NCBI GenBank assembly: GCA_029245955.1
Contig: JAQWOH010000086.1
Location: 19,770-83,769, forward strand
Direction of reading: 5' to 3'
DNA from: Fuerstiella sp.
GTDB taxonomy: Bacteria > Planctomycetota > Planctomycetia > Planctomycetales > Planctomycetaceae
Length of the DNA stretch: 64,000 nucleotides
The position numbers and the translations under genes were made by a program. The notes under the pieces are model-generated. The model worked only from the letters and a program-made list of their open reading frames with translations. It was not told the DNA's origin and did no database searches. Shown here in pieces: positions 1-9,191 of this stretch. Numbering within the stretch: position 1 is the stretch's first letter; each line of letters opens with the position of its first letter.

Positions 1-1536
1 AGAACACTTTCGGATGAATTTCGCTGGCCGATGCGGACAGCGGCCGCCCCCTTGAATTATTCGCAGCTGGTCGGACCTGCACCCGCAGTTTATGAACTCG
101 GCACGGGGGACCGACTGGAAGTTACCGTTGCAGATCTGATCTCCAGGGGCAACGTACACACGTTTCAGGTTCAGGTCCTGGATAACGGTGAAATCCATTT
201 GCCACGGTCAGGGCCCGTTGTGGTTGGTGGCATGTCGCTGGCCGAAGCACAACAACGTGTCAATGATGTGCTGATGAACAACGGCCTGCTGCAGAATCCG
301 GATGCCGTTGTGACGCTGCTTGAAAAAGGTACTGTCAACGTACTTGTACTTGGTGCCGTCGAACAGCCGGGCGTACATGCACTGCCTCGATACGAGAACG
401 ATGTGGCTCACGCCCTCGCCGCGGCGCAGGGGTTCGCGGAAGACGCCGGCGATATCATTGAGATCCACCGTCGCAGTCCAATTCTGAACAGCGTGCCGGC
501 TACGCCTGGAGCTCACCCAGATACCGAAATACCTCCCGATGCCGAACTCCTGCCGGCCCCCGAAACGTTACGTGAACCCGTTCCCGGTTCCCGGACTCTG
601 GCACAGCCGGTTTCAGCCCCTCTGGTGCCGCCAGGGCCTGTAAACCTGTCCGATGCGCTATCGCGTGCGCAGCGTCAGCCTGTTTCAGCGGAGGTACACG
701 CGGCACCATCGCAGCCTCGCCCCAGGCCAACTCAGGACAACCGATTTGCCCCCCCAAGTCCGGACAGCACGCGAATGAACTGGGCGCCGCGTCCGCAACG
801 AGCGGCACCCGCCGGTCGCCGCGGAAATCCCGATTGGCCTGCAATTCCACGGGCGGAGCCACGTACAGGCGCCAGTTTTCGGAAATACGACGTTCCGCAG
901 AGTATTCCGGCGTCGTCGTCCAAAGTCAGCCCGAACAAGTCGTCACGTTACAGCGGTCATTCCCGGGGACCGGTGTTTCGCGGGCAATCTCCATCAAATA
1001 TTGCTGGCCCGATCGTGTCCAACATGGATGTGCGACAGCATGGTTCGCCTATTACACGGATTCCACTGCGGGGAGGCTATGGAATCATAGCCCCCGGTGA
1101 CGTTGTGCTGCACGCCGGAGACGTGTTGGTCGTTCCTCGCAAGACCGACAAAGTGTTCTATGTGGTCGGTCCGTTGAGTGACCGCAATAGCGTTCGCTTC
1201 TCTGTGAATGACCGAGACCGCGAGATCGGCGGGGGACTATTGTTGCCCGACGATCGGGAAATTGATGTTGTTACGGCAGTCGTGATGGCGGGCTACATTG
1301 ATCCGATCAATTCGCCTACGACGGTGACTTTACACAGAGTACGTCCGGACGGATCCCCGCTGCTGATCGTGGTCGATCTGATTGCGGCTCGGCACGATCC
1401 GCTTGAGAACGTGCTTGTCGAACCCGGCGACATTATCTATCTGAATCCGGACTCCTGGTGGTACCTGCGTCGCACGTTCGATCAGATTATCGACCGCGGT
1501 CTGGGTACTGCAGTCGGTCGCTGGCTGACGAACTGA
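1..1536 (+). CDS. Polysaccharide export protein, Wza-like with SLBB (5' partial)
   Basis: Outer-membrane or periplasmic exporter component for exopolysaccharide. The frame is open from base 1, so the true start and signal peptide lie upstream of the window; the ATG at 31 is probably internal. The N-terminal part has the poly-export pattern (GTGDRLEVTV, then a strand-rich segment ending near VVTLLEKGTVNVLVLGAVEQPG, typical of the export-to-SLBB junction). A Pro/Arg/Ser-rich, low-complexity stretch of about 180 residues (roughly bases 485-1035) interrupts the region before the sequence returns to an SLBB-like fold (PGDVVLHAGDVLVVPRKTDKVFYVVGPL). The C-terminus is PGDIIYLNPDSWWYLRRTFDQI. No Wzc or glycosyltransferase partner is visible downstream; partners may lie to the left. 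The family is well supported, the exact polymer is unknown. Confidence 0.85.
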   Translation, partial: RTLSDEFRWPMRTAAAPLNYSQLVGPAPAVYELGTGDRLEVTVADLISRGNVHTFQVQVLDNGEIHLPRSGPVVVGGMSLAEAQQRVNDVLMNNGLLQNPDAVVTLLEKGTVNVLVLGAVEQPGVHALPRYENDVAHALAAAQGFAEDAGDIIEIHRRSPILNSVPATPGAHPDTEIPPDAELLPAPETLREPVPGSRTLAQPVSAPLVPPGPVNLSDALSRAQRQPVSAEVHAAPSQPRPRPTQDNRFAPPSPDSTRMNWAPRPQRAAPAGRRGNPDWPAIPRAEPRTGASFRKYDVPQSIPASSSKVSPNKSSRYSGHSRGPVFRGQSPSNIAGPIVSNMDVRQHGSPITRIPLRGGYGIIAPGDVVLHAGDVLVVPRKTDKVFYVVGPLSDRNSVRFSVNDRDREIGGGLLLPDDREIDVVTAVVMAGYIDPINSPTTVTLHRVRPDGSPLLIVVDLIAARHDPLENVLVEPGDIIYLNPDSWWYLRRTFDQIIDRGLGTAVGRWLTN

Positions 1537-1904
1537 CGTATCCGGTCGAGGCACCCGCATGCAAAGCCATTGGACCGGCGTCGTTCGGTGTATGGGTTGG
1601 CTGCGGCTTTGGGACGTCCGGGGAACGGCAGGAACGTCTTGCTGTATTGCGTCCGTTGCCACTGCTGCAGTTTAGAGGCATTGATGGCGTGAGACTGCAC
1701 GCGTTGTGGGTGCGATGCTGCGGTCCGTTGAAGCCTGTGTCGCTTGTTACGCCGTACATCGGAGTGCGTAAGTATACGTCGCGATGTATTGCGCGGCACC
1801 GGTGGAGGGCCGCTCCTGTGATTGCTTCGGGTGTGAGGGGAAGCGGATTTATCAGCACACTCGTTCCGTCGTCTCGTAACAGAAGCCGTTGTCCTTACGC
1901 TAAT
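1537..1904. other. Intergenic, nothing recognised
   Basis: About 370 bases between the export gene and the first recognisable residue of the decayed ThDP enzyme. Open frames here give no recognisable protein family on either strand, and I see no clear promoter or hairpin with a T run. It may be older eroded coding sequence. Confidence 0.4.
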
Positions 1905-3577
1905 CCAGGGTGCCCAGATTCAATCGCAGAGTCCCTGCGCGGCGCTGGAGTGCGTCAACTGTTCTGACATCCCGGCGGCGAGGTTCCGGAATTGATTGAA
2001 TGACTGCACTCGCATGGTATTAAGTTCGTTCTTACCGGATACGAAGCTATTGCCGGGTTCATGGCGGCAACCGTCGGAAGGCTCACCGGTGTGTCCAGTG
2101 TTTGTCTTGCGACACCGGGGCCGGCGGCCTGCAATCTGGTTCCTGTGTCAGCAGCGCCTTTCTCGTTCGCGATCCGCTGCTGGCATACTCGGCGCGGACC
2201 CCGGACCGTCAGATTCCATTCAGTAATATACAGATTCATTCGCTGAACGACGTCTTTGCTCGTGGTAGCAAATTGTCGGTTACACTGCATGCTGCGGACA
2301 CGATGCGGACTGTGCGTCACTGTGGCAGGCGGGCGGCCGCGGGAAGCCGGTGTATCTATTCGTACCGTCCGACATCGGAGCTGCTGAAACGCAAGCGAAC
2401 GCTGCGGCACCGTCAGCTGTGGAAGTGTTGGTACCGGACGAACGTCCCTTCGATCAGTTTTCAGGGGCGCTCAACGCCGGCTGTTGGCGACGTGGCGTGA
2501 TCGGCATCGCGATGGAGACGGTGCCATCGGCGCCGGCCGTCCTGCGATTCTTCGAAGCGACAGGAGTCCCATATGTAATGACATGCCATGCCAAGTGGAT
2601 CGGAGACCCGAAGGGTGGCGCTTTCCTGGGCAGGTGCTACCGTCTGCCGGAATGTTCTATTAGTGTTTGACTCGGCGAAGCGATTGTCTGCCGGGCGTCG
2701 GTTCCGATCCTGTAGAATCGCTCACGTGACGGGCATTTGAACGCACCATTGCACGTCAATTCTGACGCTCCAACCGGGTTTTATCAGGACCAGCCTCCGG
2801 TCGAATGCGTCTGTGCCGTGCGTGTCCTGACGGACCGACTGCTCGAAGCCTGCGGTGGACGAGTGAGTTGGACAGGTACAGAGGTTGCGGGACTCAGACG
2901 AGATTTAGCGGAAGCGATTCGGCGGGTCGTGTCAGCAACGGCCAGTGGCGTATCTCGCTGTCATTTCATCAAACATTGGCGCCGACCGCTGTCTGTTGTC
3001 ACGATCGTTACCGGTGACGTTAAAGCTCACAAGTTTGTCATGAGCCAGGTCTGGACAGCGCCACAGCCGGACACATTCCTGATGTCAAACGGACTGTCCT
3101 CGGTGGGCTATGGTCCTGCATCCGCCATTGCCGCCGCCATGGTCCGACCGAACCGGCCTGTTGTCAGCGTGACCGGCGATGGCGAGTTTGCAATGATGGT
3201 GCAGGAGTTGGAGACCATAAGAAGGGTCAGGGTCGCGCCGTTGTTTGCCGTTCTGTGCGATCGATCTCTGTCGATTATTTAGATAGCGCAGCAGGCCCGC
3301 AATCTGAAGCCTCGCGGTGTGATCTTGTGTCTGTGGAACGGACGCGTGTCTCGCGAGGGTCAGTGTGGAGGGTCGAGCGGCGACGACGCTTGACGAGGTG
3401 CAAAGTCATAGTGAGGCATGGTTGGCACGGCCGGAGGCGATGATTATGGCGGTGGACGTTGATGCGTCACTGTACGCAGAATTGTTATACGGACAGCCCC
3501 GCGGTGAAGAACTCCAGGCCAGGCCGGAGTGCCGCCCTCACGTTCAAAGATTTACGCTTCGGATATCCGAGTACTAA
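1905..3577 (+). pseudogene. Decayed thiamine-diphosphate enzyme (acetolactate synthase-like)
   Basis: Collinear fragments of a ThDP-dependent enzyme of the acetolactate synthase large-subunit type can be followed across frames. The N-terminus reads SIAESLRGAGVRQLF, stop (TGA 1965-1967), HPGGEVPELIE, stop (TGA 2001-2003), then GFMAATVGRLTG and VCLATPGP. A frameshift near 2115 leads to AFLVRDPLLAYSARTPD and KLSVTLHAADT. Another leads to VPSDIGAAETQANAAAP (about 2365) and ATGVPYVMTCHAKW (about 2565). A further stop at 2668-2670 precedes the C-terminal ThDP domain, with MSNGLSSVGYGPASAIAAA and VTGDGEFAMMVQELETI (about 3080-3225). The last part, LDEVQSHSEAWLARPEA and DVDASLYAELL, is in yet another frame (3390-3495). 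The span matches a full-length enzyme of about 550 residues, so this is an old inactive gene, not a transfer fragment. Exact enzyme (acetolactate synthase versus a relative such as a decarboxylase) cannot be decided. Confidence 0.85.
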
Positions 3578-3892
3578 TGCAGACGTTGGGTATCTGCCGT
3601 GAGGCGTCAATGCGGGCGCCAGTGGTATTTGCTGGGAACATGACGGAGCGGCAGATGGCGGTGACACCCGTGAAGATCGGTCGGTGAAGTGTGCCTCTGA
3701 ACGTTGTTGATAAAACGTTGTTGATAACACCTACGCACAGAGGTGAGTGATTAGACCGTTTCATTCTCATTCTGTTCTATATTATGTACCCTTTTAAGCT
3801 TCTATTTCGAAGTGTTGTTATCTGCTAGATTTATTGCGGGATTTCGAAATTATATCTTGCGAATACCTGCCTGTTTCAGCGAAAGGTGGTCG
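3578..3892. other. Intergenic, A+T-rich stretch before the sialidase gene
   Basis: About 315 bases. It contains a 14-bp tandem duplication (3700-3727) and an A+T-rich stretch around 3755-3830. Sequences such as TATATT near 3777 could serve as a -10 element, but I find no convincing paired -35, so no promoter is called. Confidence 0.4.
3700..3727. repeat. Perfect 14-bp tandem duplication
   Basis: The unit aacgttgttgataa occurs twice head to tail (3700-3713 and 3714-3727) with no mismatch, just downstream of the decayed ThDP gene. It resembles a slippage duplication. Two further short tandem duplications of similar size are found in non-coding DNA of this window. Confidence 0.9.
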
Positions 3893-5092
3893 ATGGGTTT
3901 TACTTTTCTCTGCTCCGCAATCGTGGCTGTAATTATTGGCATGTCTGCAGGACTGGCTGCCGAAGGGGAATTCTCGGCGGTGACCGTTTTTCGAAATGGT
4001 ACGGAAGGTTATCAGGTCTTTCGTATACCAGCGGTGATCAAAGCTGTAAACGGTGACCTGCTGGCGTTCTGCGAGGCGCGCGCCGGTGGCGATGCCAGTG
4101 AAACAGATCTTGTCTCCAAACGTTCATCTGATGGTGGAAGGACTTGGCAGAAGCTTGCTGTTGTTCTGGAAAGCGATGATTTTCGCGGTCTGTTTGTTGG
4201 CGATGTACCGCCCATTACGGTTGGTAATCCTGCGCCGGTTGTGGACCTGCTTGACCCGAATCATCCGGGACGGTTGTGGTTGCCGTTCACTGTTGAAAAT
4301 AATCGTGTTTTTGTGACATACAGTGATGATCACGGAACGACGTGGGCGCTGCGTCGCGAAATCACGCCGGAGGTCAAACGGAATGCCTGGGGGTGGTATG
4401 CGACCGGCCCAGTACATTCGATACAGTTGCAACGGGGGAAATACCGAGGCCGGCTGGTGGTGCCGGCGGACCATCGTCTGGGTGACAGTGGGGCTGACCG
4501 CGGGCCGGAGGGAGCTCAGGCGATCATCAGCGACGACCATGGAAAATCATGGCAACTGGGGGCGATCGATGACACCTACGACGACGACCTGAAGGCTAAT
4601 GAAACGACGGTCGTTGAGCTGAACGATGGTCGACTGTATTTCAATACACGTGATCAGAATGGTGACGCCGCGGGCACTCGCGGCGGCGCATACAGCAGTG
4701 ACGGCGGCCAAACATTCGATCCGTCCCAGGGAACAGATTACAAATACTTTGTGCCGGAAGGCCCGCCATTCGATCCACCGGTCGTGCAATGTGCCTTACT
4801 GAGGGCGGGGTCAGTACTGAACGGCGATGAGCGAGATCTCATTCTGTTTTCCGGTCCTGACGAGGGTGGCCCGTCCGGGAAAGGGCGCAGCGATCTTCGA
4901 GTACGGTACTCCACCGACGAGACATCCTCATGGCACGACGGGCCGTTGATCCATGAAGGTCCGGCGGCATACAGTGACATGGTACGACTGCGCCCCGGGG
5001 ACATCGGGATTCTGTTTGAGGCCGGATCAAAAGGTCGGAAACGCTGCGACAGCATCAACTTCCTGCAGTTCGGTGTGACAGACCTCAAGTAA
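3893..5092 (+). CDS. Secreted exo-alpha-sialidase (BNR repeat)
   Basis: Predicted to cleave terminal sialic acid or a related acid from glycans outside the cytoplasm; six-bladed sialidase propeller. The ATG at 3893 is chosen because AAGGTGG lies just upstream (3883-3889) and it opens directly into a signal peptide (GFTFLCSAIVAVIIGMSAGLAA); an upstream GTG at 3812 would add a non-signal extension. The catalytic Arg lies in YQVFRIPAV (FRIP at residues 43-46). Asp boxes SxDxGxxW/F are SSDGGRTW (about 78), SDDHGTTW (144), SDDHGKSW (213) and SSDGGQTF (268). NETTVVEL (about 236) and NTRDQNG (about 251) fit the later catalytic Glu and Arg region. It precedes the mutarotase-symporter fusion on the same strand, which suggests release followed by uptake. 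The true substrate could be a different nonulosonic acid. Confidence 0.9.
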   Translation: MGFTFLCSAIVAVIIGMSAGLAAEGEFSAVTVFRNGTEGYQVFRIPAVIKAVNGDLLAFCEARAGGDASETDLVSKRSSDGGRTWQKLAVVLESDDFRGLFVGDVPPITVGNPAPVVDLLDPNHPGRLWLPFTVENNRVFVTYSDDHGTTWALRREITPEVKRNAWGWYATGPVHSIQLQRGKYRGRLVVPADHRLGDSGADRGPEGAQAIISDDHGKSWQLGAIDDTYDDDLKANETTVVELNDGRLYFNTRDQNGDAAGTRGGAYSSDGGQTFDPSQGTDYKYFVPEGPPFDPPVVQCALLRAGSVLNGDERDLILFSGPDEGGPSGKGRSDLRVRYSTDETSSWHDGPLIHEGPAAYSDMVRLRPGDIGILFEAGSKGRKRCDSINFLQFGVTDLK

Positions 5093-5230
5093 GAACAGTT
5101 TCGACGGCTGTAGTCTCGTTTGTCCTTGGGGCCTGAGCAGAACGGGCCATAGTTCATTTGCAGTCGCCGTCAGTGGCCGTACCCCGACATTTTCAGAGCG
5201 AATTACACATATTGAATCCAGTTGAGACAT

Positions 5231-7894
5231 ATGGCACAGAAAATATCCGTGGATTCGTACCACCGCTGGCATGTTCGATCGACTCTGCTGCTGACGGTCG
5301 TAGGCGTTGGAGTTGCGTTATCGTCACCTGTCGTTGGGCAGGAAAAGTCGCACGAAGTGTCGGGCCATTCGACTCTGGACTGGCAGACGCTGCCCAATCT
5401 TCCTGACGAACTGGGAGTTGCCGGTGCGTTCGCAGGTGTTCACGGCGACGCACTGATCGTCGCCGGGGGCGCAAATTTTCCTCAGCCCGTCTGGGATAAC
5501 GAAAAGATCTGGCGGGACGCCATTCATGTGTTGACGAAGGTCGGCGATGATTATGAATGGAAGAGTGGAGGAACATTGCGGCGTCCGATGGGCTACGGCA
5601 CTGCTGTGTCCACGGCAAACGGCGTGATCTGCATCGGTGGCAATGATGGCACTGCGACTTTTGACGAAGTCTTTGCGCTTCACTGGAACCCGGCTGCTCA
5701 GAAGGTAACGCAGGTTGACTATCCGTCACTACCGCAACCATGTGCTTATGGACAGGCGGTCCTGGTTGGCAATGTGGTCTACGTTGCCGGTGGCCAGAGC
5801 GGCGGCGGTCTGGAATCTGCGATGACCAATTTCTGGGCCCTTGATCTGTCGAAGATGCCTGACGCCAACGATGCTGCGTTGGAGGGCGACGCATTTGAGT
5901 GGCAGGAACTGGCTGCATGGCCCGGCGGCTCTCGTGCCTTCAACATCACCGCCAGTCAGCACAATGGGTATGAGGACTGCGTGTATGTAATGAGCGGGCG
6001 ACGGAAGGATGGCGATAGTGTTGAGTTTCTGGCAGATGTCTGGGAATTTACGCCCGGATCCGGTCGCTGGCGACGGCGTTCTGACGTGCCTCGCCCTGTC
6101 CTGGCAGGGACGGGCATCGGATTCGGCCAAAGTCACATTTTCGTACTCGGTGGAGACGACGGTTCGTTGTTTTTTCGAGCTGATGAACTGAGGGACCAGC
6201 ACCCAGGTTTTCCTAAGGAGTCGCTGGCCTATCACACGATCACAGACACGTGGACTTCTGCCGGTGCCATGCCGCAGAACCATGTAACGACAGTCCCCGT
6301 CTTGTGGGACGGTCGCATCATTATCGCCAGCGGTGAGGTTCGGCCACGAGTCCGCTCACCGGCTGTCTGGAGCGTGACTCCGATGGGGCAGGAACGTGGC
6401 TTTGGGACTGCGAATTACTGCGTGTTATTCGGTTACCTGCTGGCCATGGTGGGCGTCGGCCTGTATTTCGCTCGTCGAAACCGGAATACGGACGATTATT
6501 TTCGGGGTGGAAAACACATTCCATGGTGGGCGGCAGGTTGCAGCATCTTTGCGACCATGCTCAGTTCACTGACATTCACCGGGATACCGTCGAAGGCATT
6601 CGCTCAGGACTGGGTGTATGCCGTCGGAAATTTCATGATTCCCGTGGTGGCGTTTGTGGGGGTCTATGTCGCCCTGCCCTTCTACAGGCGTATTGATGCG
6701 ACCAGCGCCTATGAATACCTTGAGAAGCGTTTTAGCCGCAACGTGCGTTTGTTCGGAAGCGCCAGTTTTACCCTGTATCATGTTTTTCGAATGGCTGTCG
6801 TGATGTCATTGACCGGACTGGCCCTGGCAGTGGCAACACCTTTGACTCCGGAACAGTCGGTGCTGCTGATGGGAGTTCTGAGCATTCTTTATTGCACAAT
6901 GGGTGGAATTGAAGCTGTCATCTGGACAGATACCATCCAGACGGTCGTTCTGCTCGGGGGTGGACTGCTGGCCCTCGTTCTTCTGGTTAGCGGGACCGAC
7001 GGTGGTTTTTCCGGTTCCCTCGTTGCCGCTCAGCATGGCGACAAACTGCGACTCGCAAATTTCCATTGGGATGTCACGAATGCACAACTCGCTTTGTGGG
7101 TCGTAGTAATCGGTGCCCTGGGGCAGAATGTCTCGTCGTACACGGCCGATCAGGCGGTGGTGCAGCGCTACATGACCACAAAGGATCAGAAACTTGCCGC
7201 TCGTGCCATCTGGACGAATGCCGTAATGACTATCCCGGCCACTTTTCTGTTCTTTGGCATCGGCACTGCGTTGTATGCGTTTTACCGTTCCCATCCGGAA
7301 AAACTGGATCCTACCATCACGACCGACCAGATTTTCCCGCTGTTCATCGCTCATGAAATGCCGGTTGGTGTCGCCGGGTTGATTGTCGCTGGCATTTTTT
7401 CCGCCGCACAATCGACTGTTTCGACCAGCATGAACTCAACTGCAACAACCATCGTCACTGATTTCATGCGACCATTTAACGCCTGTCGGACCGAACAGGG
7501 CTATCTGAAGGCTGCTCGCGTGATCACATTAATCATGGGTGTCGTCGGAACACTGTTTGGCCTGGTCTTTGTGGACCCGGAGATCAAATCTTTGTTCGAT
7601 GCCTTTATCAAGGTGATCGGATTGTTCATGGGCGTGCTTGGCGGGTTGTTTGTTCTTGGAGTGCTCACACGTCGCGCCAACGCATTTGGCGCTCTGAGCG
7701 GAGCATTCGTCGGGGCGATGGTGATGTTTCTGCTGTGGAGGTTTACGAACGTGAACGGATACCTGTACACCTTCAGCGGCATCGTGACCTGTGTCATCGC
7801 CGGCTACGGCGCCAGTTTCGTTCGAGGTGAACAGGACTCCGACCTCACCGGGCTGACCATATTTACTACTGACGAGGCTGTGTCCGATGCGTAA
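5231..7894 (+). CDS. Kelch mutarotase (NanM-like) fused to SSS Na+/solute symporter
   Basis: Two-domain protein of 887 residues. After a hydrophobic signal/anchor (STLLLTVVGVGVALSSPVVG, about 18-36) comes a six-bladed kelch-type propeller of about 340 residues, with repeated VIVAGGANFP, VICIGGNDG, VYVAGGQSGGG and IFVLGGDDG strands. This is the cyclically permuted mutarotase/N-acetylneuraminate epimerase type. From about residue 392 a complete SSS-family symporter follows (FGYLLAMVGVGLYFARR; GGIEAVIWTDTIQTVVLL is the family signature region). In E. coli, NanM interconverts sialic acid anomers in the periplasm; here the propeller would hand sugar to the attached transporter. ATG 5231 is preferred over TTG 5222; neither has a strong ribosome site. 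It lies 138 bp after the sialidase gene. Fused forms are known in planctomycetes; the substrate is inferred. Confidence 0.88.
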   Translation: MAQKISVDSYHRWHVRSTLLLTVVGVGVALSSPVVGQEKSHEVSGHSTLDWQTLPNLPDELGVAGAFAGVHGDALIVAGGANFPQPVWDNEKIWRDAIHVLTKVGDDYEWKSGGTLRRPMGYGTAVSTANGVICIGGNDGTATFDEVFALHWNPAAQKVTQVDYPSLPQPCAYGQAVLVGNVVYVAGGQSGGGLESAMTNFWALDLSKMPDANDAALEGDAFEWQELAAWPGGSRAFNITASQHNGYEDCVYVMSGRRKDGDSVEFLADVWEFTPGSGRWRRRSDVPRPVLAGTGIGFGQSHIFVLGGDDGSLFFRADELRDQHPGFPKESLAYHTITDTWTSAGAMPQNHVTTVPVLWDGRIIIASGEVRPRVRSPAVWSVTPMGQERGFGTANYCVLFGYLLAMVGVGLYFARRNRNTDDYFRGGKHIPWWAAGCSIFATMLSSLTFTGIPSKAFAQDWVYAVGNFMIPVVAFVGVYVALPFYRRIDATSAYEYLEKRFSRNVRLFGSASFTLYHVFRMAVVMSLTGLALAVATPLTPEQSVLLMGVLSILYCTMGGIEAVIWTDTIQTVVLLGGGLLALVLLVSGTDGGFSGSLVAAQHGDKLRLANFHWDVTNAQLALWVVVIGALGQNVSSYTADQAVVQRYMTTKDQKLAARAIWTNAVMTIPATFLFFGIGTALYAFYRSHPEKLDPTITTDQIFPLFIAHEMPVGVAGLIVAGIFSAAQSTVSTSMNSTATTIVTDFMRPFNACRTEQGYLKAARVITLIMGVVGTLFGLVFVDPEIKSLFDAFIKVIGLFMGVLGGLFVLGVLTRRANAFGALSGAFVGAMVMFLLWRFTNVNGYLYTFSGIVTCVIAGYGASFVRGEQDSDLTGLTIFTTDEAVSDA

Positions 7895-8269
7895 CGATTC
7901 GCTGAGCAGTTCGTTAGGATATAGACATGTACGAATCTGAGACTGTATGTCGTGAATGCTCAGCCGGAGACGGATTTGAATCGTGACGCGAGAAAAAAAT
8001 CGATGGGGACGGTGAACTCTTCACTGGTGATAACCTATGCCAGGGAATCGGGGGCGAGAGCTGTCACCACGATTCTCGCCTGAAAACCGCGGGTCGTATT
8101 GACAATTCCCACGACGACGTCGTCTGTACTCAGATTCGGCATTTCGTCCCGCGTACAGGCCGCAACCCGGCCTATACGCGTTTAATTCCCACGTGGCGAA
8201 GCATGGGAATGGTTCCAACGGCACCGGGATATCGCCCGCTGATCACGTCCTGAGTGGCAGATACGTCAT
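7895..8269. other. Gap with no recognisable gene
   Basis: About 375 bases between the symporter stop and the last recognisable part of the decayed dehydrogenase. The minus strand is open in pieces but I recognise no family. It may be the eroded continuation of the dehydrogenase gene. Confidence 0.4.
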
Positions 8270-9190
8270 TCTCGGCACCATCCGAGACGGCAGGTGAGCT
8301 GTTGAATTGGTACCCTGTCGGGCGACACCGCCAGACCGATGCACTCACGGGAATACGTTCCTGAGCGGAGGTGCCGGACCTGCCAAAATTTGACTATGTA
8401 AACACATCGTGCAACCCTGCAGCCAGCCGTCCAGCAGAACCTTCGGTTTACCGTCGCCATTCCGGTCCGGGGTGAAGATCAGGTGGGACGCAGCACCGAC
8501 CCAGACACCGCCGAATTCAACTTTCAGGCTACCGGCTACGTTGAGTTCTTCCATGAAGCTTTTACGTTTGTCACGAGTTCCATTTTGGTCGGTGTCTTCG
8601 CAGATCAGAAAGCGGTCTCAACCTTTGTTGCGTTCCGCTCGCAATAGAAACTCGTAGGCTTCGACAACGCAGACGCGGTTTTGATCATCGATTGCCATAC
8701 CGATGGGTTGCTGTACATCCGGCTCTGCGGTTCCCACCGTTACGCAAGAACCGTCAGGCAGTTTCATCGCTGCTGCCGTTTCTGCGGCGGACAGTCCGGC
8801 GTGCGGATATTTGTCCTGCACCAGCTGGATCATGGGTGCTGTCGGCCGTGCCGGTCGGTTTCCTGCAGCCGAAAGTGACCGGAATTCAGATGTCCCCGGC
8901 CACGTGGGCCGGTATCAGGCAACCGCACCTTAATCTTTCTGCCAACATGATCCGGCAGGTCCATCATTCTCTGCCGTATCGTTTCGGTGCTCGTGCCGGC
9001 AACCTGAAAGAACGCCTGACCGGTGTCGTGGCGGATGAGCTCGACACGCGTCGTTTCGTCCGGCCGGCCGTTCGGCAAAAAACGTGGCATGCGGCTGCGA
9101 AGCGACAAAGGGGCAGTGGTGAGCGTAGCAGCCCCGACGTCTACATGAAGTTCGAAGCCGTCCATCTGAAAGTTCCATCCGTGAGTGTAC
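8270..9190 (-). pseudogene. Remnant of a PVC-type heme-binding dehydrogenase
   Basis: Fragments read rightmost to leftmost on the minus strand. First comes HVGRKIKVRLPDTG and GHLNSGHFRLQ (about 8880-8940). After a frameshift near 8830 follow YPHAGLSAAETAAAMKLPDG and AEPDVQQPIGMAIDDQNR (8640-8830). After another shift near 8618 follow CEDTDQNGTRDKR, VEFGGVWVGAASHLIFTPD and RNGDGKPKVLLDGW (8420-8600), then RIPVSASVWRCRPTGYQF (about 8300-8360). This order matches the N-terminal propeller of the large PVC-type membrane-bound dehydrogenases common in planctomycetes. Intact members are around 1000 residues and end in a cytochrome c domain; here only about 300 residues survive, without CxxCH. Good residue conservation suggests the loss is younger than that of the ThDP gene. 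Confidence 0.82.
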
Positions 9191-9191
9191 T

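Noticed and set aside
3750..3840. Promoter for the sialidase gene in the A+T-rich stretch
   Set aside because: A TATATT-like box exists but no -35 at a suitable distance; too weak to annotate.
5193..5918. Minus-strand open frame of 241 codons at the start of the mutarotase-symporter gene
   Set aside because: Arg/Gln/His-rich shadow of the clear propeller domain on the plus strand.
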